In this document: positions 21,286 through 48,800 of the stretch, piece after piece
Numbering within the stretch: the first letter of the stretch is position 1
Layout: the number at the start of each line of letters is the position of its first letter
Assembly: GCA_907165275.2 (NCBI GenBank)
Contig: OU015665.1
Span: forward strand, 1,550,001 to 1,614,000
Length of the DNA stretch: 64,000 nucleotides
DNA from: Zygaena filipendulae
Lineage: Eukaryota > Arthropoda > Insecta > Lepidoptera > Zygaenidae
Direction: 5' to 3'
Position numbers and translations under genes: made by a program
The notes under the pieces: model-generated
Told to the model about the DNA's origin: nothing
What the model saw: only the letters and a program-made list of their open reading frames with translations
Databases searched by the model: none

Positions 21286-21682
21286 TTACATGTTCACAAA
21301 TAAACTTTGCTATTTTCTGAGTGTCCAAATATGCAAGAAGTTTGTTTTTCAACACCGCAACGGTCCGTCCACGTGTGTCTGTTACGGTCAGTGTAATAAA
21401 TGCGGTGAAATTGATTTTTTCACATCAACTTCGCTACGATACCGGTCGACTCTATAAATGAGATGCAAAGCACCTTGACACGCTTGGCTGTGTTGGGAAA
21501 TTTAGTTAAATGCCAATTACCATTATTTTAATACACGTCTCTGAGTGCGGCAGCTTTGTTTTTAAAATCTTTACTTAAAATTAAGTAATCATCGAAACGA
21601 CTCTGAGTGCGGCCGTAAATAGAATTTTTGCTTTTCCGACAACATGCCTATTGATCATTTTCACCACCCATTTACCACACTT

Positions 21683-22083
21683 AGGTGCGTACACACTACT
21701 TAACAAAACTGTAACATGTTATATAACTTGTTAAAGATAATGTGGACACTGAATGTTATATATAACATGTTATATAACTTAGTCACGTTCGTTTTTTCTT
21801 GTTTTTCTTTTGTTATTTAAAAGTACAACAGTCACTGCCGCAGCTAGAGAAACGTCCTCTCAGCGACGACATTGTGGATAGCATAGCACTGAATGATCAT
21901 GATTATTTATTTATTTTATAGTTCATGAGAAGAACGAGAAACGACAATACTTCTATGAAATTGTCTTATTGCATTGTTATTCCAATGTGTACAGTGTTGT
22001 TTTATGTTGCAATGTTGTATAACAATGTTACATGATGTGGACGTGGACGTGTTATATAACATGTGGCATAGCGTGTACGCACC
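21683..22083. mobile_element. MITE occupying the Pgm 3' flank
   Basis: The left end AGGTGCGTACACACTA and the right end AGCGTGTACGCACC are inverted repeats, and ACATGTTATATAAC motifs recur inside. It ends 29 bp from the Pgm stop codon. The TTTATTTATTTTAT at about 21906 (AATAAA on the minus strand) lies within it. Confidence 0.6.
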
Positions 22084-22112
22084 GTTACCGTGCCGGAGCG
22101 TGCCGGCGGCGC

Positions 22113-37641
<15,529 letters not shown>

Positions 37642-37773
37642 TTATCAAAATTCAAAGTTCATAACAGATAAAATCGCAAAGTTCCCAGGGATACCAGCTA
37701 CAATTACGTAAACTCTCAAGTCTCACATTTTACAGGCACGAAGTTCTTCTTGTGAATCTTGTTTACTTTTTGT

Positions 37774-38520
37774 TATGCTACGGCTACATATTGAACGAAG
37801 ATTCGTCGTCGCGTTGTCGCGATAAAAATTCGTGTTCGATCCATGACGAACGGGCTTGGCCACATCAAAAAACACTTCACTACATCGTTGCGATAATCTA
37901 GAACGTCGCGATAATTCATTTCGCGGAAAACATGAATATGGTCCTTGCCTGCTCCAGACTTCAACGATTTTTTATATTTATTTAGATGCGTTCTATAGTA
38001 AGTCATTAGAGATTTCATTTTTGCTTTTAGTTCCTCCATCGTAACAGTCCAGCTTAAATTAACTTTAATTGTCACCCATGCGTCGTAATTTAAATGTTTT
38101 TTCTTGTGGTTTGGCTCTTGCGGGTCTAGTTATTGCTGTAGTGTAGTAGTAGTAGTGTATAAGTCACTGTGATTGGAAATAAATGGTTTATTATTATTAT
38201 TATTATTATTATTATAAAATTAGTTCAGATTCGTTTTGTATGAATTCTAATACCATGTCATTACTCCGATCCATGATTTACAAGTTTAATCATACAAGTT
38301 CAAACCGCTCGGCGTCTCGTAGTCAACTAAAGCGCGCGAAGTGCAGCCAAACGCATGAACTTTGTCGCGACAAAACTCTTTGATGTGCAGCAATTTACCG
38401 ACAGCGGCACGAAGCCACCATGTATTCACGAAGATGATTCGTGATAGGACGAATTCTTAGGCCAGACGAGTCGCGACAACGCAAATCTTCGTGTTGTCGC
38501 GATAATGTGGCCGTAGCATA
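37774..38520. mobile_element. 747 bp TIR element carrying a MADF fragment
   Basis: The left end TATGCTACGGCTACAT and right end ATGTGGCCGTAGCATA are inverted repeats; CGAAGAT and TTGTCGCGATAA motifs also recur inverted inside. It ends about 214 bp upstream of the Pgm start codon. MADF/Myb-like DNA-binding proteins are encoded by PIF/Harbinger transposons, which makes that superfamily the best guess, although the flanks (TG left, TC right) show no clear 3 bp duplication. A TTA microsatellite (38189-38217) lies inside. Confidence 0.6.
37776..38075 (-). pseudogene. MADF-domain fragment
   Basis: The minus strand reads TMEELKAKMKSLMTYYRTHL, then NKYKKSLKSGAGKDHI. This is the second half of a MADF (Myb/SANT-like) DNA-binding domain, with its helix rich in Lys and the SGAG turn. 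The first helix and any nuclease partner are missing, and the frame runs on into the terminal repeat. It looks like a relic of the transposon's DNA-binding protein and not a host regulator. Confidence 0.5.
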
Positions 38521-40440
38521 TCAGAACAAAATTTACCCACTACGTTTTACAGAACAAATCTTTCACAATATCTATTCAATCCTTGTGGATTATTTCATCC
38601 ATTTGGGTGTTAGTGTCATTATTACCTACTGGGTTAACTTTAATAGAATAATTATCTTCTTCTTTTCACGGGGACATTTGCCCCCCAAAGTCCATGTTTT
38701 TTATAATCTGTGCAATAAAACTGTGTATTTTTTTATATCATAGGCGGCAAACGGGCAAGTGGTGGTACTGATGGTACGAGTAAGTGATTACCGCCACCCA
38801 TAGACATTTGTAACACCAGAAGGCATGCATGTATTGTGCAATATAATCTAATTATTATTATACTCGACATTATTATATAATTAGTGACCCCCATACCATA
38901 GGTTGCTGGGGGCCAAAACTACTTAGTCCACAATAGTGGTTTACGATGGTTAATATTGAGGTACTATGAACCTTGAATGTGTACTTGAAAAAACCTAAAA
39001 TGTAACAAAAGTTTTATCTGGCAATATCAGAATGTTACGTCAAACCAAAGTCAATGAAGGTTACATTATGCTACGTTCGTCGTTCATTAGAATCTATCAA
39101 ACCAAATTTTCATGTTTTTGTGATTGAAAGACAAAGTAAATAGGTAATTATTTATTTAAAAAAATCATTGTCGATAGTATTGCATTTGTATTATCCTCAT
39201 AATTTGTATGCATTTAACACAATAATGGATCATGTAAAAACATTTGGAAAACATAATAAACGAACGCATCTGTTACAAATTACTACACTGCTGCTGTCTA
39301 CATTTATTGTACCTTCTAGGCTCTCCGCTCTAGCTTAGGTGTTCCCCAAACTGAAGTCATCTCTAGAAGCTAAGTAGTTTGTTCTGAAGTCTGAATTTTT
39401 TATCGAACGATTTTACCGAGAGCCGGCTGTTCTAGTAGTTCGAGATTTTTTCGAAAAGTATGTAATTTTAAATTTTAACTGTTTTTTTTTTCACAACACG
39501 ATTATACAACCTGTTACAAATAGGTGTAGTCATATTTATGGTTAGTGTGCTACTGTTTTTTTTTTCACAATACGTTGTACAACCTGTTACAAATAGGTGT
39601 AATAATATTTATTTAAGGTTAGTGTGCTATATTAATGGTGTATCTTTTTACATAGTTTAAAATAAAGTCGCTTCCGCAGTCAGTTCGCGATAAATTCAAA
39701 AACTACTGAACGGATTTTCATGCGGTTTTCACCAATAGATGGAATGATTCATGAGAAAGGTTTTTATTAATTAGAGTTTATCTTGGAATTAGGGGCTCAG
39801 CTAGTACAATATGTAATAAACAATAATTTGAATTTCTGAACACCGTGAAGGTTGACTGGTTGAGAATGCCACTGTGGCATTAAGTCCGCTTTTTGTACCA
39901 TGTTGTGCAATAAGCTTAAATAAATAAACAAAACAAACCGGTAGCTACTTCCGATTCGAGTCATGGAGGATTGAACGCCAGAACCTGAAAACTTAAAAAT
40001 AGGACTGGAAACATGACACATGAGCTCTTATAAGAGTGAAGAAATCTGGCACCCTAGCGCCAGCGACGAGGCAGCCCATGAAGATGCGGAAAGCATCATT
40101 GTACTGCACCCTCATAGTGCTAATAGATCACCTGCGAAAGTTAGTCCACAGTTGACAGGTAGGTAGCTAGGTAAGGTCATAAAGAGGAAAGATTTGATTT
40201 TTTGTTTGTGCGTTTGTTACAATTTAACTCAAATACTGCTGGACCGAATTTCAAAATTCTTTCACCATTACAAAGCTACATTATCCCGGAGTAATATAAG
40301 CTATACTGTAACCCAAAATTCCCACGGGAACTCCGAAATTATCACGGGTGAAACAGCTGGGGCCAGCTAGTTTTATAATAATGTATTTTGAAGAGTATCA
40401 AAACGCCGATCGTTACTATCGTAAGCGTACCCATTTAGGG
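38521..40440. other. Spacer between the BicC 3' end and the Pgm 5' end
   Basis: No gene was recognised. It holds an approximately 72 bp tandem duplication at 39480-39625 (CAACCTGTTACAAATAGGTG twice), a Helitron-type copy at 39655-39806 ending GGGGCTCAGCTAGT, and another at about 40170-40373 ending GGGGCCAGCTAG. The remainder is AT-rich and featureless to me. Confidence 0.5.
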
Positions 40441-42826
40441 GAAAAATAAAAATATATAATTATTTTCAAACTTTTAATCAGACAAGCTAAACAAAAAACG
40501 ATCGTGCAAAAACTTCCTTACAAAAATACATTAAGAACTGAAACTCATTACTATTACCAACGACAATAGAATAGAGGTTCGCTTGATTCGCACCTAATTT
40601 AAATTTAAACTTACTTCATAATTACTAAAAAAAGTCCACGCATCTTACTCATAATCATACTTTAAAAAGGGATTGTTCAAAATCAGAGTTCATGATTAAA
40701 AAAACAAATTACAATATCTAAAGATTCCTTAAAAAAAGTAGAACTTAAAAACTAACATTTCAATAGTGCTTGTATTTGTACTTAATATCATGGTGAATCA
40801 ACACTGAAGTTCTTATCACTGTTATATAAGGTTTAATTTTGCATAATCATTTGTGGCTGAGCTATAGAGATAGGTATCACAGACATTATGTACCGAGACA
40901 AGCCTATCAAAAATACAACACAATTATTAACAATAAACCAATTCAAATATATATATATATATATATGTGTGTGAAATTATAAATAAATACATAAAATAGA
41001 TATACAAATATTAGTTATGTTAATATTGTTAAAATAAAAAATGCATCTTATTGAAAAAAATAAGACAATATATCCGAGAGAAAAAGAAATTAAAACGAAA
41101 ACGGCGACATCTTAAAAATTCATCTCTACAATATCATAAATAACAATTGTAATATTTGAATGATATAAATAGATATTAAAAATGTTATCTGATTAAAAAA
41201 AGTCCAGTAACTCGTGACCAAGATATTGAATATTTTTGTCACAATTATACATGATGATAAAGGCATAGTTAAAAAATTGCTAAAACTTTGTAAAAAAAGG
41301 AGAGAAAATTAGATAAATTATTTACTTTTTACGTCCTATTTAAAATCAAGTCATTGCTCCTTTTTGCAGTCCAAAAAATGCTGATTGGTTTTTTTCTTTT
41401 TAAGTTTATTGTCAACATACCAAATTAAACGATTGTACCTTTGAAAATCATATTATTAAAAATATGCTGTTTGAAAGATAAATATTAATTGGTTTTACGA
41501 ACTCTGATCTAGATTACATGGATTAAAAACAAATAGTATAATATTTTTCCATAATATTATTAGGAATAAAAAACATAATCAAAGTTTAAAATACGACAAG
41601 CTAATTTGTTGTTAATTTTTCAATCACAACTACATTGATGGTATAAAAGTAATTAAATAGGTATATTAAATACTAGTAAGTTGCGACATCTACGTAAAAA
41701 CAATGGACATGGCAAAGTAAAGGGGTTTAAATCAAATATAAAACATGCTTTGCCTATGATTAAAAACCTTATAAAAACAATTCTTACAACTAATTAAACA
41801 TTTTTTGGGCACAGCTTTTAGCCCGTTTCCTTCAATAATGAGATCATAAATCGTCTTAACGCTTTCAGCTATCATACAAACTCTTTAGGATAAAATAAAA
41901 AATTAAACTTAACAAATCCATAAATTTATAAATAATATACGTTAAATCAAAGAGCTAATATAACACCAGTGAAGCTCAATTCAAACAATCACCACAGATC
42001 TCAATTATTCTAATTCCTTGCGAAATCAGATAACAAAATACACTTTCTATGACTAAAGGCATCGTTTAATATCTAATAAATTTTATCAGTCTTTCAATAG
42101 ATTGTTCTTATTGTATTATGTGCTTTCTGACTCTACGAAAAAGAGAAACTTTATTTTTAACATCTCATTAATGTATTTGGATGTATTTTTCGTTTAGTCA
42201 GAATTTTATTTTATTTAATCAGTCTTGTGTTTGTGAGCTTGATATCATTGCTGATTGTCTTTGAAAGCTTTGTACGTAACTACAGGAAGAATTAAGCGTG
42301 TCTTAGAAGAGGTAAATTGCACCACGAGTCCTGCTCGATTAGTCACGTCAAGTTGCGCGTTACGGCGTCACGCGATCGGTCGATTAACTTCCATTAAATA
42401 ACTGATATAAATAAATCATCATGTATATAAACAAGGAAGAAGAAAATTACTATCTAAATTCTTCGGAGATTTCGAAGAAATGTTAAAAAAAACTCTGATG
42501 AAATGAACTGGAATTGGTTTTGATCTTGATGTCTTGTTTACGCCAGTTATTTAACTGATAAAAATTCAATTCCAAACCCATGATCCATTTCGAAAGCCTC
42601 ACCGGCCTACGACGAATTGCAATCTTTTTTCGAATTCACAATGAAAAGTGTATTCATGGCCGGTAACAAGACACGTTTTTTATTTCAAAAAAGAACCAGT
42701 CTATTTTTTCGTCTCACCCACAACTTTTTTAATTCCCTTTCGAAACGAATCCGAGCTATTTCGCCTCAATTAGATCCCGTTTTACGTACAAAGCTTTGGT
42801 GAATTGATAAATTATAATGGCGTGAT
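40441..42826 (-). other. BicC 3' flank, probably including the 3' UTR
   Basis: AT-rich, with no convincing frame and, unusually for this window, almost no recognised transposons. A TATATATA...GTGTGTG microsatellite lies at 40951-40972. BicC transcripts often have regulated 3' UTRs, so a long UTR is plausible. Several AATAAA-type signals occur on the minus strand and I cannot choose among them. Confidence 0.4.
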
Positions 42827-45800
42827 CTACCATTTGTCTTGCGTCAATGCGGCAGTGTTGTAGTGTGGGGGCGAATTGATCAACTTCCGATCGGCGCCCG
42901 GTGCGTTGTGACCTTTGAAGGCGCTCGGTTGTTTTTGCAGCTCTATAATGAACAATGAATGAGCTCAATATTGAATTCAACACCACAATGTAAAAAAGGC
43001 ATGTTGCCGGGGTACGAAAATCAAAATTCTATTTAGACCCTCAGTTAAATAATGATAAAATAATAGACACGTATATTTCACTTTTTATTATTGATAAAAT
43101 ACTTAGATAAAACGCATTAAAATTTAGGGGTGAGGGCTTATGACGTTATAACTAAGTATAAAGTGTACTAAGGCGTGACGTCATGCGCGACTCGATGTAT
43201 CTCCGTTATTTCTTGATACCTACGTAACAAAAAGAAAAATACGTGTCCAATAATTATCATCTGCACGAAGACGCAATAAAACTAAAATTTAGCCATCTAG
43301 CCCATTATTTCTATGGCCTATTTCACTTAATCCATACCAACCGTGTCGTATGTGTTTACCCTGACGCGGGAATCGAACCCACAACCAGGGCCCTTATTCA
43401 CTATGATCAACAACATTCCTGGCTTATAACGCGCGTCCCAAAAACATATTCCAAACCACTCCAGATGCCAAAATATTAGACATTTTCTACATGCCGGAAG
43501 ACACGTAAATATTGTTATAAGATGTAAAATTAACTGCAAATGTTTACAGGGCTCAAAGTATACGTTATAAGTATAACAAACAGGATAAGCGAAAAAAAAT
43601 ATATTATAAGGTCGGTAGTTTTTAGAATATGAGGAAAATAAATTAAATGAAAAATCATTACAAATTACATTCATAAGATAAGTAGGCACAAAGTACACGT
43701 AACTCACTAAACATACAAGGCACGCGCCACGCACACAGCGAGTGATGCATCAGCTGGTTAGCTCTATAGTAAAGTATTATATTATCTGTGACTCTATCGA
43801 GGTCATTGACCTTAAGATACCAGCGCGCTTTCTTTTTGATTAATTTGTTTTGTTTGAAAAAAAAAATAAAAACTATTTTTTTAATTTTTATTTCATGAAC
43901 ATATTTATAGCGGTGTATAATTTTAACCCTGTAAATATATGCAGCTAATTTTACCACATCTTGTATATATTTTTTAAGTAAAACTTCTTTGAGCATAAGG
44001 GAAACAATTTTTAACGCGACTTGTTATGGTCATAGCGAATAAGGGCTCAGCGGGGTTTACGTACCTGGTGGTAAGTAACAATCGGTGCAATCAATAAAAA
44101 AAGGCGTGTACCGACCTGCGATTGTCAGCAGCATCTTCCTGCGAGCGCCAAAAGCGGTGACGCCTATCTCGGCGAGGTCCGCCTCGTTCAGCGACGCGAA
44201 AGTCGACATGTCCAGCTCATGTTTTTTGAACAAATCTGACCACGACAAACTGATGTTAAACCAGGGTACCCCGTATTGTTGTTACTGGCTGTTCTCGAGG
44301 TAATTTCGGAGTTCCCGCGGGAATTCCAGGATAAACTATACCTATTTGTTTAATAATTATCACAACACGATATACAACCTGTTACAAATAGGTGTAGTCA
44401 TATTTAAGGTTCGCGCGCTGTTAATGGTATAAAATAAATTAGATATTAGTATTTAACACATAAAACTTGGTATTGTATTGTAATTTGTATTGTATTGTAA
44501 AACTTATTTCATAACGGTCTAATCCTTACATATTACAAAACAAAGTCCTCCACCACGCCACGTCTGTCTGTCTGTTCGCAATAAACTCAAAAATTATTGA
44601 ACGAATTTTCATGCGATTTTCACAAACAGATAGAGTGATTTCAAAGGTTTATAAAGTTAACGTAAAATAATTTTATTCAGAGTTGTACCCATAATGTGGT
44701 TCTTTTTAAAACTTATTATGACAGCACCCGTAAAATATCCGCCCTTCACAGCTTCCTAGTGCTGTGGCTGAAGAGAAGAAGCTGTGCAACAATCTCTCCA
44801 GTAGCACGCTTTCAGTTTGAAGTCATTAGTATTCAAATTAATTTATGTTAGAACAAAGAGCCGTAACTAACAACCAACTACGGTACAGAGACATCAGGAT
44901 TCAGGAGTTAAAACGATTATCTATAATAGTAGACAAGATATTATGACCAGTGCCGGCTGATAGCACCCGTTCACGAGGACGACCTGTCACCTTACCTGTA
45001 TGTGTGTTTGTACGTATGTATGAATGTATGTATTCATGTATGTATTTCAATATTAACAGAGAAGCCATTTTGTGACGCGTCTGTATTGCGGCCCTGTCGG
45101 AAGACCAGCGCTTCGTTAAGTTCTGCCCCACAGACATAATGAAGCATTTATGCTGAGACAGTGACCGATTGGCCCCCACACAGCACACCCTTCTATTTCC
45201 TTCGCGATATACTTTTTTACTATTTCTTATTTTGTACCTTTTATGTGGGGGTTTTCTTTCTTTCTTGTTTCTTTCTTACCTATGTACTTGTTCAGGCCGA
45301 GGTCGCGGAGCAGGTCGTACAGCTGCTGGTAGCGGCACGGCTTGCGCGCGGGCGAGGGGGCGGCGGGCGGCGGCGCGGGGGACGCGGGCACGCTCTCCGC
45401 TATGTTGGGCCGCACCAGGTCCGAGTGGTTCCACACCTTCTCGGGCTGGACACGGAAGTGACACACTGGTCACTGACACTACACGCGGTAGCCAACCTCA
45501 ACGTTGGCTGATACTTGGGAACCCATCAAAATGAGGATCGACTAGTCGATTCCCCACAATATTTATGGTCACATCCATCGATCTCATATAAAAAGTAGAT
45601 ACACAGTCCCATACAAAAGTTAACTTAAAAACTGTCCACAGTTATTTTTACCGAGCCACGGTCGTGTTTACGTAGTTATAGCTGTTATAGTTATAGTTGG
45701 TTGGTTGGGAAAATATGAAATTACGTCCTTTTTTAGGGACCTAGATGTATGATTTTTACAAATTTAAACGAGCACTACGGCATGTTTAAGGTTGTAGCGA

Positions 45801-48800
45801 CTGAATGCGACTGATTTAAAAGCGCACCCAAATGTTCAAGTGGGCGCTCATTTCATGAGGACATTTTCTGACGCTGATTGTGTATCTACTTTTTATATGA
45901 GATCGATGGTCACATCACAATATTTTGTATTTGGCGCGTTTATGTCCTTCTCTGTACCCTTGACAACGTGTCTTCAACATTTCATAGTGATTGATTGAGT
46001 AGATACAGCGTTAAAGCCTAACAAACAAGCAAACTCACTTTCGCCTCTATAATACATATTAAGGAGTGAGAGAGGAGGAGCTGTTCTCCGCAGTTTTAGC
46101 CGCGGGTCACAATATAGCCTATGTTACTCACGGATAAGATAATGTAGCATTTTAATGGTGAAACATGTTTTGAAATCGGTTGTTGTTGATGTTTTAAAAT
46201 TCTTTATTGAACATAATTTTACAATTTTAATACAGCCCAGTGACTTAGCCTGAGCCATATTGTCTTAAAATAAGTAGTTACGACAGGCATATTAGCTTTT
46301 TACTAACTATTGAAAATGTAAATAATATTATATTGAGTCGATTATTAACAGAGTTGAAAACATATTCTACATAAACATAACATATTGTAGCTTGAGTGAA
46401 TAAGTTACAATTTTAAAAATCAAATATTAGTACGTAATTTAATATTATTGATTAATTACAAACGTGCGGGTAAGTTTAAAATTTACGTACGTGTAGACGT
46501 AGAGTATACAACAGCAGTGAACTATGAGTAGGCAAATATCCGAGTGCAAACATTAATTATTTCATTCACTTGTCACCGGAGTCAGAGTCCAATACATAGT
46601 GATGGGGCAAGCGGTACCGGCAATACTTATCGATATATGGCAGGTTTTGCGATCTTGTTATGCCGAATGTGGATATCAAGAAATTATGGTGTTGAGAATT
46701 ATTATGCAAGTAAAACTTTCGTGTCTGTTTAAGAATAAAACTTAAACAGACTTGAAATCGGTGCAATAGAAGTTAAATCATTAAAAACAAAAAATCGAAT
46801 CTTTCCCCTGTTAGTTTAGGTAAGGATATGTTTACCGTGGTGTTGGTGTTATTGTCTTTCAAGTCGATGGGTCCCGGGGAGGTGTGGCTGAAGTAGAAGC
46901 CGGACCAACGCGCCGTCGGCACCCGGAAGCCGCTGCCGATGTTCTCTTGCATGGCCTGGAATCGAACCCGACGCTGGTTACTCGGTGTGCTACTACCCAT
47001 CAACTAACGCGTGGTCAATGCGGCAGCCGCTTCGATTGAGGACTTAGGCTCTGCTGATATTATTAGAATGGGCATCTGGACTAATTTTTATTGTTTAGTC
47101 CGTCTTGTAGATTATTAAAAAATATTAGACACGTATTTTTTCTTTTTTACGTAATCAAAAAATAACGGCGATATATTGAGTTGAAATTTCGCGTGACGTC
47201 ACTATTCTGACAGTTTGTATGGCGGTTTTATCGGTTAGTGACGTCACGAGCCCCTCACCCTAAACTTTAATGCGCTTTATCTCTTTATATTTTAAATTAT
47301 TTGAAAAAGCAAAAAATACGTGTCTGTTGTTTTTTTATTTTCTAGCTGACGGACTAATTGGAATTTTGATTTTCAAAAGTAGTCCACATCCCTATTATGA
47401 CGACGATGCTGATGATAATATGGTCCAACTTAAAAGATAGGATAGTTTTTATCCCGGAATTCCCGCGGGAACTCCGGAATTAATGCGGGGAACTGCTTAT
47501 TACCGTAATCTACAGCACTTTTTTCCCGGAATTACCGCGGGAACTCCGAAATTACCGCGGATGAAATCGCGGGGGACAGCTAGTAAAATATATTTTAATC
47601 ATATTATTGTTTTTTTTTTTTTAAATGGGGTGTATCAGGTTTTCAGTTGATTCATTAACACGTTGTATATCCGGCGGTGGGCGTGTTTCGGCTGATGTGT
47701 CGGTTTACCTTCGAGGCTTCGGCCTTCATCTGGCGGTAGTCGGCCAGCGGCGACAGCTTGCCGCGCGTCTCCAGCGTCTTCTTCTCGCAGCCCACGGCGC
47801 GCCGCTCCGACAGCGGCATGTCCGATATTAGCGTCGCCAGCTCTGCAAGGAGCGCGTAGTCGGTTTCATTGATTATTTATTTATTTATTAATGGATAGTA
47901 CAGCTTTCTATTTATTCTAAATACAATTTTTTAAACATTATGCAAGCCAATTACGACTACCAAACTACATACAACAAGTGAATACAGGTGCCAAACAATA
48001 ACAAAGATAGGTAAAAACATAATTATCATGTCACATCACAACACGTAGAACCACCCCACCATATTACATTAACATTTTTTTTTAATTTATTTAAACGGCT
48101 TTATTTATTATTATTAAACTAGCTGTCCCCCGCGTTTTCGCCCGCGTTCATTTTGGAGTTCCCGTGTGAATTCCGAAACAAAAACCATCAAATCCGATCT
48201 GCGGGATTATGTAACTTTTGTTGCTATCATATTTTAGTTTCAATCAGAAAAAAATGCGATTTTGTGATTAATTAATCATGTTTAGACAACTACAAAATTT
48301 GAAGTAATATGTTTATTTTGGTTGATTGTTAGATATTGTACCTGTCAAAACGTGCATATTGTGATCGCAAAACTGCCATGTTTTTGATTTAAACCGAAAA
48401 ATGATGGAAATAAAAGTTACATAATAGCCCCTCTGGTGCGATTGAGGTATAAACATCCATCCAAACTTTCACAGTTATATATTCAGACTAGTCGATCTCG
48501 CGTGGTTTCAACCGCGTTAATTTCGGAGTTACCGCAGGAATTCCGGGATAAAACGATCTCAATGTCCTTCTCTGTACCCTAACGACGTGTTTGCAAAATT
48601 TCGCAATGATCGGTTGAGTAGTTAAGCCATGAAAGCGTTAAAACAAACTCACATTCGCATTATAACAATAAGGATTACTTAGTAGGTATACATATAGTTA
48701 CCCAGCAGCAGCTGTTCCCTTCGGGGTCTTTACTCTCCTTTTCTCGTGGAAACTCTTGCACTCTTGAGGTATAACTACTGTTCGTGCCCCACAATTACCT

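Noticed and set aside
39480..39625. Possible regulatory duplication
   Set aside because: A 72 bp tandem duplication carrying a motif (CCTGTTACAAATAGGTG) also present at 44370, so it is more likely repeat debris.
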